Positions 29,230 through 37,748 of a stretch of 39,397 bases of DNA are shown one piece after another. A program made the position numbers and the translations under genes. The DNA is from Chitinophagaceae bacterium (lineage in GTDB: Bacteria; Bacteroidota; Bacteroidia; Chitinophagales; Chitinophagaceae), in assembly GCA_020854215.1 (NCBI GenBank), contig JADZFY010000233.1, positions 1-39,397 of the forward strand, in the 5' to 3' direction. The notes beneath the pieces were generated by a model that was not told the origin of the DNA, did no database searches, and saw nothing but the letters and a program-made list of their open reading frames with translations. Position 1 is the first letter of the stretch. Each line of letters opens with the position of its first letter.

Positions 29230-30221
29230 GTACAGTTCCACCATATATGCAGGCATTGCAATTGCAGGGAATTGACCGGCTGGTGCAGGTTTCTGTTCCG
29301 GTACCCGTTCCCTCAGATGATGAAGTATTGATTCAAACAAAAACAGCTACAATTTGTACTTCAGATCTTCACGATATCCAAAGCAACCCATTTGGAATTG
29401 CGTATCCGCGTGTAATGGGTCATGAGGGCGCTGGTGTTATTGTTCAATGTGGCGCTAAGGTTAAAGCGTTACAACCCGGCGACAGGGTTGCCGCTCATCC
29501 CGTTATTCCCTGTAGTGTTTGTGAAGAATGTTTGCGGGGTTTGGAACATTTGTGTTCCAATATGGGTCATTTGGGAATTGACCGCGATGGCTGTTTTGCC
29601 GAATATTTTGTATTGCGGGCGGATAGGGTAAGAAAAATTCCTGCGGATATGCCTTATGCAACAGGAGCTTTGCTGGAGCCGGTGTCCGTTTGCCTGGAAG
29701 CGGTTGCACGTGCCGGAAATTTGAAGGATAAAAAGGTATTGATTGTTGGCGATGGTCCTTTTGGAAATATTATCGCCCGCCTGGCGGTAAAGGCTGGCGC
29801 CGGTTGTACAATGGTTGTCGGTCGCACGCCGTTTCGGCTGCAAATGATTCCCGGGGTGGAAATTGTAGATAAGACGCCTGACAGGTCTGTTGATATTGCA
29901 ATACTGGCGGTAGGAAACTCGGATGCAGCAAACACCTGTATGAAAGCATTGCGGCCGCGTGGCAGGATGGTAGTATTCAGTGCGGTGCATCAACCGGTAC
30001 CCGTTGATCTTTTCAGCGTTCATGTGCTGGAACTGGAAATTGCAGGCGCATGTAATGATGAAAATAAAATAGACGAGGCGTTGCAATGCCTGGGAGAGAA
30101 AGGTTTGGAATTGCAGGATATTATTACGCATCAAATTTCGTTTGATCGTTGGGAGGAGGCATTTGATATGGCACGCAATGGTCACGGCAGGGCACTAAAA
30201 GTTGCCCTGATATTTCAATAA
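29226..30221 (+). CDS. Zinc-dependent MDR alcohol/polyol dehydrogenase
   Basis: CTSDLHD, GHEGAGVI, structural zinc CSVCEECLRGLEHLC; GTG start overlaps the upstream stop by 4 nt (GTGA). Confidence 0.9.
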   Translation: MSTVPPYMQALQLQGIDRLVQVSVPVPVPSDDEVLIQTKTATICTSDLHDIQSNPFGIAYPRVMGHEGAGVIVQCGAKVKALQPGDRVAAHPVIPCSVCEECLRGLEHLCSNMGHLGIDRDGCFAEYFVLRADRVRKIPADMPYATGALLEPVSVCLEAVARAGNLKDKKVLIVGDGPFGNIIARLAVKAGAGCTMVVGRTPFRLQMIPGVEIVDKTPDRSVDIAILAVGNSDAANTCMKALRPRGRMVVFSAVHQPVPVDLFSVHVLELEIAGACNDENKIDEALQCLGEKGLELQDIITHQISFDRWEEAFDMARNGHGRALKVALIFQ

Positions 30222-30241
30222 ATAAGTGTAGAAGTATTTAT

Positions 30242-31393
30242 ATGAAGATTTCCAATGTAGAAGCATTTATTCTCCAGTCGCCTTTTGAAATTACAAACCC
30301 GGCGGGAAGTGATGAAGCGCGTGGTGTAAAGCATTGTTTATTGATTAAGGTAAGTACGGATGAAGGAATCACAGGATGGTCGGATGTGGAAACGTCTCCC
30401 CATGTAGGCGAAGCTGTAGTAAATGCGCCGGAGAGCGGCGCAGGCATGTTTGAAGGATTGAAAGCATTGGTTATGGGAGAAGACCCTTTTGATGTTGAAA
30501 GGCTATGGGATAAGATTTACAAAGGCACCATCTATTTTGGAAGAAGAGGAGTGGCCATGCAGGTACTGTCCGGTTTTGATATAGCCTGTCATGATATTAT
30601 TGGCAAAGCCATCAACCGGCCCGTGTATAAAATATTGGGCGGTGCAAGAAGAGACAAAATTCGTGCGTATGCTTCCACTCTTTTTCGGCCAACAACCGAT
30701 GCTATGAAGGCGGCCTGTGAATATTATAGGCAGCGCGGTTTTACGGCAGTTAAGTTCGGATGGGGTGTATTTGGACAAAATACAAAACAGGATATAAAAT
30801 TAGTGGCAGCGGCAAGAGAAGCGCTGGGGCCTGAGATTGAGTTAATGATTGATGCCGGGTGGATGGTGAACCGGAGCTCCTATGATGCTATTGAATTGTG
30901 CCGTGCGTTGGAACCTTATAATATTTTTTGGCTGGAAGATTTTTTACACCCCGAATCGTATCAGGGTTACAGGAAGGTAAAAGAAGCCGGTGTAAAAACA
31001 CGCATTGCAGCAGGTGAACAGGAAGCAACCGCCTGGGGCTTCCGGCAACTGATCGTTGAGGGCGGTGTAGATGTAGTACAGCCGGATCTTTCACGATGTG
31101 GTGGATTTACCCAGGCAAGGAAAATTATGTGGGAGGCAGAACATGCAGGCGTGGATGTTTGTCCCCATGCATGGCTCACGGATTTATTAACAGCCGCCAG
31201 CCTGCACCTGAATGCTGTTTTGCCCCGCTCCTTATTTCTTGAATACAATGTGAGTGACAACCCGATGCTGAGGGAACTGATTCAAAACCCGGTTCAGATG
31301 GACGCACAAGGGTACATTCCTGTTCCCCAGGGTGCAGGTTTGGGTATTGACATAAATGAAGACGCGATCAAACACTTTTGTATAAATCGATGA
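30242..31393 (+). CDS. Enolase superfamily, mandelate racemase/muconate lactonizing enzyme-like (second paralog)
   Basis: MIDAGW, WLEDFL, AAGEQE metal ligands; VVQPDLSRCGG and VCPHAW MR-type Asp/His. Confidence 0.9.
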   Translation: MKISNVEAFILQSPFEITNPAGSDEARGVKHCLLIKVSTDEGITGWSDVETSPHVGEAVVNAPESGAGMFEGLKALVMGEDPFDVERLWDKIYKGTIYFGRRGVAMQVLSGFDIACHDIIGKAINRPVYKILGGARRDKIRAYASTLFRPTTDAMKAACEYYRQRGFTAVKFGWGVFGQNTKQDIKLVAAAREALGPEIELMIDAGWMVNRSSYDAIELCRALEPYNIFWLEDFLHPESYQGYRKVKEAGVKTRIAAGEQEATAWGFRQLIVEGGVDVVQPDLSRCGGFTQARKIMWEAEHAGVDVCPHAWLTDLLTAASLHLNAVLPRSLFLEYNVSDNPMLRELIQNPVQMDAQGYIPVPQGAGLGIDINEDAIKHFCINR

Positions 31394-31469
31394 TGAAAAT
31401 ATGCCGGAAGTTTACTTGTTACCCGGCAGTTGGTACACCATGAAATAACAAAACAAATAATATTTTAAC

Positions 31470-32150
31470 ATGGAAACAAAAACCAGACTTTACACCGACG
31501 AAGAGAAATTTAAATGGATTAAGGAGAACTTATATGTGGCCATTGTTTGTGATGTATTGGATATCCTTGGATACCGGAACCAGGCGATGCACCAGCGATT
31601 AAGACCGCTTGACGGGGAAAACTGCGTAATGGTGGGACGGGCAAGGACCTACCGTTGGATGGAAACGGACTATATTGAAGAGGATGCTTATAGTCTGGAG
31701 ATTGAGGCCGTGGACTCACTCACAAAGGGAGATGTGGTCGTACATTCTACAGACTATGCAGGTACCAATGCACCCTGGGGGGAATTGATGAGTACCATCG
31801 CCAAACGAAACGGTGCGGTGGGTTGTATCTGCGACAGTATGATCCGGGATTGCAAAAAAATTATGCACATGAAGTTTCCTGTTTTCTATGGAGGCATTCG
31901 CCCGTTAGACAGCCTTGGCAGAGGACGGGTGATGGCCTATGATGTGCCTGTGCGCTGTGGTGAGGTGGTGGTAAACCCCGGCGAACTGGTATTCTCCGAC
32001 TTTGATGGTGTGGTGGTTGTGCCCCGCGAAATAGAAGACAAAGTGCTTCACATGGCTTTTGAAAAAGTGTCTAAGGAAAATCAGTCGAGAACAGACTTGC
32101 TAAATGGTGATTCTCTGCGGGTTGTATATGATCGTTATGGCGTACTTTAA
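31470..32150 (+). CDS. RraA-like family protein (second paralog)
   Basis: NAPWGELMSTIAKRNGAVGCICDSMIRDC...GIRPLDSLGRG; clearly paralogous to 6933-7571 over its length. Confidence 0.85.
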   Translation: METKTRLYTDEEKFKWIKENLYVAIVCDVLDILGYRNQAMHQRLRPLDGENCVMVGRARTYRWMETDYIEEDAYSLEIEAVDSLTKGDVVVHSTDYAGTNAPWGELMSTIAKRNGAVGCICDSMIRDCKKIMHMKFPVFYGGIRPLDSLGRGRVMAYDVPVRCGEVVVNPGELVFSDFDGVVVVPREIEDKVLHMAFEKVSKENQSRTDLLNGDSLRVVYDRYGVL

Positions 32151-32163
32151 TCAATAATACAGT

Positions 32164-32871
32164 ATGAATATTCTTTGTGTAGTTGCTCACCCGGATGATA
32201 CGGAAATTCTTTGTGCAGGTACACTTATCCGTTATGCAAAAGAAGGGCATCAGGTTACTATAGCAGTATTTACGGATGGCAGCATGGGAGATGCCGTAAT
32301 AGTTCCTGATAAACTGGGAAAGATACGGGAAGCTGAAACCCGTGCTGCAGCGGCAATTATTGGTGCAAAGGTAATTTGGGGAGGCGTGATGGATGAGCAC
32401 GTATTCCCCGACCGGGAACAAAGACTCATTATGATTGATATACTAAGGGAAGCAGACCCGGATATTATTTTCACCCACTCGCCTAACGATTACCATCCCG
32501 ATCACCGGTATGTGGAACAACTGGTTTTTGACGCGTATTTTCAAAAAGGACTGCCGCATATCCCCAATCAAACCTTACCCGCCTGCCGCTTTGGTCAATC
32601 GCAATTATATTTTATGGATAATCTTGGAGGAATAGGCTTTTCACCAACGGAATATGTTGACATTACGGAAGTATTTGAAATAAAGAAGCAAATGCTGGCT
32701 TGCCATAGCAGCCAGTTTGAAGCCATGCGCGATTTGGCCAATACCAATTTGTTCGATATGATAGAAGTGCAGGCGCGGTTCAGGGGATTGGCTGCAGGCT
32801 GCAGATACGCAGAAGGATTTACCCGTATGGATGCATTTCAGCGGGGACTAACAAGCCGGGTTTTACCATGA
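32164..32871 (+). CDS. PIG-L family deacetylase, cytoplasmic
   Basis: AHPDDTEILCAGTL, FTHSPNDYHPDHRYVE; no signal peptide. Confidence 0.92.
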   Translation: MNILCVVAHPDDTEILCAGTLIRYAKEGHQVTIAVFTDGSMGDAVIVPDKLGKIREAETRAAAAIIGAKVIWGGVMDEHVFPDREQRLIMIDILREADPDIIFTHSPNDYHPDHRYVEQLVFDAYFQKGLPHIPNQTLPACRFGQSQLYFMDNLGGIGFSPTEYVDITEVFEIKKQMLACHSSQFEAMRDLANTNLFDMIEVQARFRGLAAGCRYAEGFTRMDAFQRGLTSRVLP

Positions 32872-33665
32872 ATTTTACCTTCATCAAATGGAAGAACCGG
32901 GATGCGGTAAAATGCAGCCTTAATCAATACGAATTGATAGCAGGCATATCCGCTGGTCCCCGCATACTTTCGGTTAGTCATGAAGGTGGTAATAATCTTT
33001 TATACGAAGACGATACGGATTTTAGTGTAGGAGAATGGCGTATTTACGGTGGCCACCGGTTTACCGTAGCACCTGAAAGTGCTGATAGTTATTACCCGGA
33101 TAACGAACCCTGTGATTTTAAAGTTATGGAATCAAAATTGCTGATCTCAGCTAAGCAAAGGTCAAATGGGATCCGGCTTTCTTTAGAAATAAGTAAAACA
33201 TCTGACAAAAAAGGATTTGAAATACAGCATATCCTTGAGAATAACGGAAAAGAAGAATGGTGGGGAGCCTTGTGGGCTATAACCTGTGTTCCCCGTTCGG
33301 CGCGGATATTTGCTTCCTGTACTACTGATCGCATTCATTACTGGCCCGGAACCGATCCTGCTCAATGGCAACAGGTAAATAATCAGCTAACGGTAAATGC
33401 CGGAAATTTCAGAGGGAAAATCGGCTGGCACAGCCAACATCCGGTATTAACTGCCATTCAGCAACAGGGAACATTGGTTATTGACAGCCCGGATTTATCT
33501 ATTCCCGAAGCATGTGTTGATAACGGTAGTAATACAGAATTGTTTGTTTGCGCAGCGTATGCTGAACTGGAGACTTTGAGTGAAAGTGTATTGGTAGCAG
33601 CAGGCGAATCTGCCAGCCACATGCAACGCTGGCGATTGCAGCCATCGTTATACTCACATGCTTAA
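32868..33665 (+). CDS. DUF4380-like protein (second paralog)
   Basis: GEWRIYGGHRFTVAPE shared with 10643-11566; ATGA overlap with the PIG-L stop. Confidence 0.65.
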   Translation: MNFTFIKWKNRDAVKCSLNQYELIAGISAGPRILSVSHEGGNNLLYEDDTDFSVGEWRIYGGHRFTVAPESADSYYPDNEPCDFKVMESKLLISAKQRSNGIRLSLEISKTSDKKGFEIQHILENNGKEEWWGALWAITCVPRSARIFASCTTDRIHYWPGTDPAQWQQVNNQLTVNAGNFRGKIGWHSQHPVLTAIQQQGTLVIDSPDLSIPEACVDNGSNTELFVCAAYAELETLSESVLVAAGESASHMQRWRLQPSLYSHA

Positions 33666-33803
33666 CGAATACGCAATTGATTGTGATGTGCCGTATCCTT
33701 TTATGGGAAGTGAGGGGAGAGCAATAAAAGATTTTTTCATTTTGCCTTTTTACCTTTCACCAAAAATCAGCTTTATAACACTTAATAGCTTATCAGTATT
33801 CTT

Positions 33804-35408
33804 ATGGAAAATTTTCATCTTTCACTGGCAGATATACTGATCATTGTTGGAGAAACATTGCTGGTAGTTGTTATTGGATTAATGGCAGCAAGGAAGGTTA
33901 AGCGAACTACAGAAGGCTATTTTCTGGCATCCGGCAATATGCCCTGGTACCTCATTGGCGCCGCATTCGTATCCACCTCTGTATCGAGTGAACAAATTGT
34001 AGGTACTATGGGCGCAGCTTACAAAGGGGGGCTGGCAATTGCCAACTGGGAATGGTGGGTATTACCTACGTATTTACTGATGATGATCTTTTTTATTCCC
34101 ATGTATTTGCGAAATAAAATAATGACGGTACCCGAGTTGTTAAACCGGCGTTTTGGGCCCGCCTGCGGCGCTATTTATAGTTTTGTAATACTAATTGGTT
34201 ATGTTTTTGTTTTCCTTCCACCCGTTATATATGGCGGCAGCATAACACTGAGTGAGCTAACCGGGTGGAATCAGGGTTATGTAATGGCCGGTATTGTGCT
34301 GGTAACAGCCAGTTATACATTATTGGGCGGATTAAGCTCTGTAATGTGGACGGATGCCATTCAGTGTGTGATGCTGATAGGAGGGGGAGTGATATTTTAT
34401 TTTGTGGCATTGGATAAAATTCCCGGTGGCTGGGATGCCATGGTTGCTGCGGCGCCGGAACGCTTTCATCTGTACCAGCCTCCCGGTGATTCCGAAGCGC
34501 CGTTTGCCGGGCTTATCCTCGCATCATTTGGTGTATTTTTATTTTATCAGTCTTCTAACCAGGTTATGATCCAGCGCATTCTTTCTGCCCGCAGTACCTG
34601 GGATGGTATGATGGGACTTATTTTTTCGGGGTTCATTAATATTGTGCGGCCATTAGTAACCTGCCTGCTCGGTTTAATTGTATATCATTGGTTAGATATT
34701 ATGCAACAGGGACCTTCCTTATTACCCGATAACCAGGATAGAGCATTTCCTGTAGCGCTGGAACTTTTTGCGCCATCCGGATTGAAAGGGGTTATTCTGG
34801 CCGGTTTTTTTGCAGCGGTAATGTCCACCGTAAGTGCGCTCTCTAATTCTGTAGCTACTATTTTTTCTCTGGATGTGTACAAAAAGTTTATCCGTAAAAA
34901 TGCTCAGGACAGGGAACTGATAATTACGGGGCAGGTTTCTGGCGGCACTGCATTGTTGATATCTTCTTTGGTGGCCCCTTTAGTGGGGAGAATTGGATTG
35001 TTCAAATATTTTCAAACGGGGGTTACCTATATGGCCACTCCGTTTATTTCCGTATTGCTAATGGGTATTTTCTGGAGAAGAACCAGCTATACCGGCGCTA
35101 TTGCAGGGCTAATTGGCGGTGTGTTTATTCAGATCGGACTTGCCGTTTCTTTATTAGCGGCGGATATACAGCTTCATTGGTTATATGTTGGGGCAATTGC
35201 ACAGGCTTTAACTATGCTGCTGATTGCCGTAGTTTCATTGAACTCCACCCCACCAGCGGATGAACAGGTAAAGCCTTTTTTATGGAGATTGTCATGGCTA
35301 CGTACATTGGAAGACGGTGCAAAAAAACGACCCTGGTGGCAAAGTATTAAACTATGGCTGGCATTGTATACAATAGCGTGGTGTTATATCTACTGGAAAT
35401 TTTGGTAA
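33804..35408 (+). CDS. Sodium:solute symporter (SSS) family transporter
   Basis: Many TM segments; TTEGYFLASGNMPWYLIGAAFVSTSVSSEQIVGTMGAAYKGG and FAAVMSTVSALSNSVATIFSLDVYKKF are SSS signatures. Confidence 0.95.
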   Translation: MENFHLSLADILIIVGETLLVVVIGLMAARKVKRTTEGYFLASGNMPWYLIGAAFVSTSVSSEQIVGTMGAAYKGGLAIANWEWWVLPTYLLMMIFFIPMYLRNKIMTVPELLNRRFGPACGAIYSFVILIGYVFVFLPPVIYGGSITLSELTGWNQGYVMAGIVLVTASYTLLGGLSSVMWTDAIQCVMLIGGGVIFYFVALDKIPGGWDAMVAAAPERFHLYQPPGDSEAPFAGLILASFGVFLFYQSSNQVMIQRILSARSTWDGMMGLIFSGFINIVRPLVTCLLGLIVYHWLDIMQQGPSLLPDNQDRAFPVALELFAPSGLKGVILAGFFAAVMSTVSALSNSVATIFSLDVYKKFIRKNAQDRELIITGQVSGGTALLISSLVAPLVGRIGLFKYFQTGVTYMATPFISVLLMGIFWRRTSYTGAIAGLIGGVFIQIGLAVSLLAADIQLHWLYVGAIAQALTMLLIAVVSLNSTPPADEQVKPFLWRLSWLRTLEDGAKKRPWWQSIKLWLALYTIAWCYIYWKFW

Positions 35409-35978
35409 CAGGTTTTTGCATTACCTTCTAAATACGCTGTAGGAAATGATTTGAAATTTATTCCTTATAGTGACACTCATATATTTGTATGCTGATAGGG
35501 GTTGCTTTGCTTCTGAATTTTTTAGAAAAAAATGGCAACAATTATTGATTGTAAAGTTGATGGTTATCAAAAGAATTAGAATGAACCGGTGAGATCACTT
35601 TATGTTCCATCTTTTTCAATTCCATGTCATTTCTTTCTATTAGGCGCTAATTCGCGATTGCCGCGTTCTGTTATTCTATCATTGAATTGGGGAGGAGAAA
35701 GTAGTGGTAAACCTCTGTTGGAATTGAAAGGGTCGACGTATACTGCTTTGAATGGAGGATATACCCTGCAGGGTGGGGTAACCATTTTTTATTTTTTGGT
35801 TGATTAGAAGAAAATGGAATCAATTTACTTCCTCCGTTGGAGGCGACGGGTTGTTTAAAGATTCTGATTTCGGAGTGAGTAGGATATTCAGGAGGCCTGC
35901 CTGCGTTCTAAACCCGTACAAGCACCAACATAACACTTACTTAATTTTTCTGAATAGAGAATATAACAGAATACCACA

Positions 35979-36013
35979 AAATAAAAAACCCCGGCATAGT
36001 TGCTGAGGTTTTG
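35979..36013 (-). terminator. Rho-independent terminator distal to tRNA-Lys repeat
   Basis: Minus strand AAAACCTCAGCAACTATGCCGGGGTTTTTT. Confidence 0.6.
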
Positions 36014-36222
36014 TGATCCCGCTGGGACTTCCCCTGTCAGGGGATAAACTTCTCGTCCCGGATTTTGCTAACGCAAAAAAAGCGATCCACTATCGTGCAT
36101 CGCTTAGTTATCACTTCGTGATCCCGCTGGGACTTCCCCTGTCAGGGGATAAACTTCTCGTCCCCGATTTTGCTAACGCAAAAAAAGCGATCCACTATCG
36201 TGCATCGCTTAGTTATCACTTC
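36013..36222 (-). repeat. Tandem 105-bp repeat, two units, each with the tRNA-Lys 3' end, a hairpin and a terminator
   Basis: Units 36013-36117 and 36118-36222 differ at one base (36060 g vs 36165 c). Each starts with GTGATCCCGCTGGGACT, matching the 3' end of the adjacent tRNA at 36223-36239. Confidence 0.95.
36185..36210 (-). terminator. tRNA-proximal rho-independent terminator (second copy at 36080-36105)
   Basis: Minus strand AAGCGAT-N12-ATCGCTT followed by T run. Confidence 0.75.
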
Positions 36223-36223
36223 G

Positions 36224-36296
36224 TGATCCCGCTGGGACTCGAACCCAGGACCCATACATTAAAAGTGTATTGCTCTACCAACTGAGCTACGGAATC
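36224..36296 (-). tRNA. tRNA-Lys(UUU)
   Basis: Minus strand GATTCCGTAGCTCAGTTGGTAGAGCAATACACTTTTAATGTATGGGTCCTGGGTTCGAGTCCCAGCGGGATCA folds as a 73-nt cloverleaf with anticodon TTT. Confidence 0.95.
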
Positions 36297-36339
36297 CGCT
36301 GATGTTTTACAACATAGCTCCCTTTCGTTTTTGGGAGTG

Positions 36340-36370
36340 CAAAAATAAGGGAAAAACACATTCACGCAAA
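36340..36370 (-). promoter_or_regulatory. Promoter of tRNA-Lys (TTTG-N19-TATTTTTG)
   Basis: Minus strand TTTG at 36370-36367 and TATTTTTG at 36347-36340, 19-bp spacer, with tRNA 5' end about 44 nt downstream. Confidence 0.7.
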
Positions 36371-36517
36371 TTAAAAAATAATCTAAACGGGCTTCCTGCG
36401 CATCCATAGCTGATCCTTATGAAACTCAACCGTGTTTCAAACTGTAAAAGGCTGCTTATTACGGGTTCAGTCGCTTATTTTTGCACGAATTGCGTTGTAC
36501 CATTGCGAAACGAACTC

Positions 36518-37336
36518 ATGCCCTTAATAACACTAACATCAGATATCGGACAAAAGGACTACCTCGTTGGGGCAATTAAAGGACAATTGTTACAGGCTGT
36601 GCCAGGGTGCACTTTGGTGGATATCAGTCATGAACTTACCCCATTTAATTATCCCAGGGCGGCTTATTTGTGCCGTAATGCCATTAAAAATTTTCCCGAT
36701 TTTACTTTTCATGTTGTTTTGGTGAATCTGTTCGAGAATAAGCAGGAACATCTTCTGCTCGCTTATCACAACCGGCAGTACATTTTATGTGCCGATAACG
36801 GACTGCTCACGATGATTGTGGAAGACAAGCCGGAACTGGTAATCGGACTTCCTATGGCTAAGTTTGTTATCAGGGATGCGCTGCATATGATCCGTGTTTT
36901 CGGAAAGAGTATTCAATCGCTTGTTGAAGGGCAAAGTATTCATACCATTGGGGTGGCGGATATTGAGATTGTTGAGAAGAATCCGTTACGACCGTTGCTG
37001 GGAGAAAACTGGATAGAAGGTCAGATTATTTTTATTGACCATTTTGAAAATGTGGTGATTAATATCACCCGCGAAGCTTTTGAGGAACAACGCAGGGGAA
37101 GAGGTTTTACGATTGCCTTCAAAAGAGGAGAGGTAATTGAAAAAATTTGTGAGACCTATGCTGATGTGCCGGAGGGAGAAAAACTGGCATTGTTTAATGC
37201 GGCGGGCTATCTCGAAATTGCAATAAACAAAGGGAATGCTGCCGGACTGTTAGGTTTGCAGGGTTATTCGGAAAAGCAATCCGCTCATCTGCAGAACCGG
37301 CTCTTTTATCAAACGATTCGTATTTTCTTTGAATAA
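36518..37336 (+). CDS. SAM hydroxide adenosyltransferase / S-adenosyl-L-methionine hydrolase (DUF62 family)
   Basis: ITLTSDIGQKDYLVGAIKG, LVDISHELTPFNYPRAAYL, IFIDHFENVVINI. Start 36518 preferred over 36419; a TATTTTTG -7-like element at 36476-36483 supports this. Confidence 0.9.
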   Translation: MPLITLTSDIGQKDYLVGAIKGQLLQAVPGCTLVDISHELTPFNYPRAAYLCRNAIKNFPDFTFHVVLVNLFENKQEHLLLAYHNRQYILCADNGLLTMIVEDKPELVIGLPMAKFVIRDALHMIRVFGKSIQSLVEGQSIHTIGVADIEIVEKNPLRPLLGENWIEGQIIFIDHFENVVINITREAFEEQRRGRGFTIAFKRGEVIEKICETYADVPEGEKLALFNAAGYLEIAINKGNAAGLLGLQGYSEKQSAHLQNRLFYQTIRIFFE

Positions 37337-37352
37337 GTTTTTGTATTGCTAT

Positions 37353-37580
37353 ATGAGTGCTGATACGGGAAAATATATGATCGCAGCGGGGATACTGCTG
37401 GTAATAGGCGGACTGATTATTTATTTTTTTCACGACAAGCTGCATTGGATCGGGCGATTGCCTGGTGATATCCGGTTTGAACGGAACAACTTTCGCTTTT
37501 ATTTCCCCGTCAGCACAATGATTCTGATTAGCATCATTCTTTCTCTTTTGTTGTGGCTTTTTAAAAATAAGATAGGATAG
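37353..37580 (+). CDS. DUF2905 family small membrane protein
   Basis: GKYMIAAGILLVIGGLIIYFFHDKLHWIGRLPGDIRFERNNFRFYFPVSTMILISIILSLLLWL is characteristic. Confidence 0.85.
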   Translation: MSADTGKYMIAAGILLVIGGLIIYFFHDKLHWIGRLPGDIRFERNNFRFYFPVSTMILISIILSLLLWLFKNKIG

Positions 37581-37695
37581 CCGTTACCGCCAAGCCGATT
37601 TTTTAGCCGGACGTTTACGGCAGTTCTGGTTCGGCTTGTATTTCCACAAATACACGTGTGTTATAGCAACGATAACTGTGAAAAAAAATGAAAAT

Positions 37696-37737
37696 ATTTG
37701 CGCAAGCAAATGCTTTCGTATATATTTGCAAGCAAAT
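37696..37737 (+). promoter_or_regulatory. Promoter/operator of ArsR gene: two ATTTGC-n-GCAAAT inverted repeats over TTTG-N20-TATATTTG
   Basis: ATTTGC-GCAA-GCAAAT (37696-37711) and ATTTGC-AA-GCAAAT (37724-37737); TTTG at 37697-37700 and TATATTTG at 37721-37728. Confidence 0.65.
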
Positions 37738-37748
37738 ACTTGCTCAAT

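Noticed and set aside
29469-30185. 238-aa minus-strand ORF antisense to the MDR dehydrogenase
   Set aside because: Shadow ORF; the plus strand encodes an unambiguous zinc dehydrogenase.
33658-33840. 60-aa ORF between DUF4380-like and SSS transporter
   Set aside because: Overlaps both neighbours, no family resemblance; probably leader/intergenic sequence.
35763-35774. 12-bp palindrome ACCCTGCAGGGT
   Set aside because: Isolated short palindrome with no promoter or gene context to support a function.
35589-36006. Two small ORFs in the gap after the SSS gene
   Set aside because: No recognisable domain or clear ribosome binding site; composition looks noncoding or like a degraded remnant.
36013-36222. 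CRISPR-like array
   Set aside because: Only two 105-bp units with no spacers; the repeat contains tRNA 3' sequence and a terminator.
36013-36285. 90-aa ORF with a perfect 35-aa internal repeat (GTG start)
   Set aside because: The period is the 105-bp DNA repeat, divisible by 3, running into the tRNA; it is not a repeat protein.
36216-36407. 63-aa minus-strand ORF ending SVAQLVEQYTFNVWVLGSSPSGITK
   Set aside because: This is the translation of the tRNA-Lys gene and its leader, a common false ORF.
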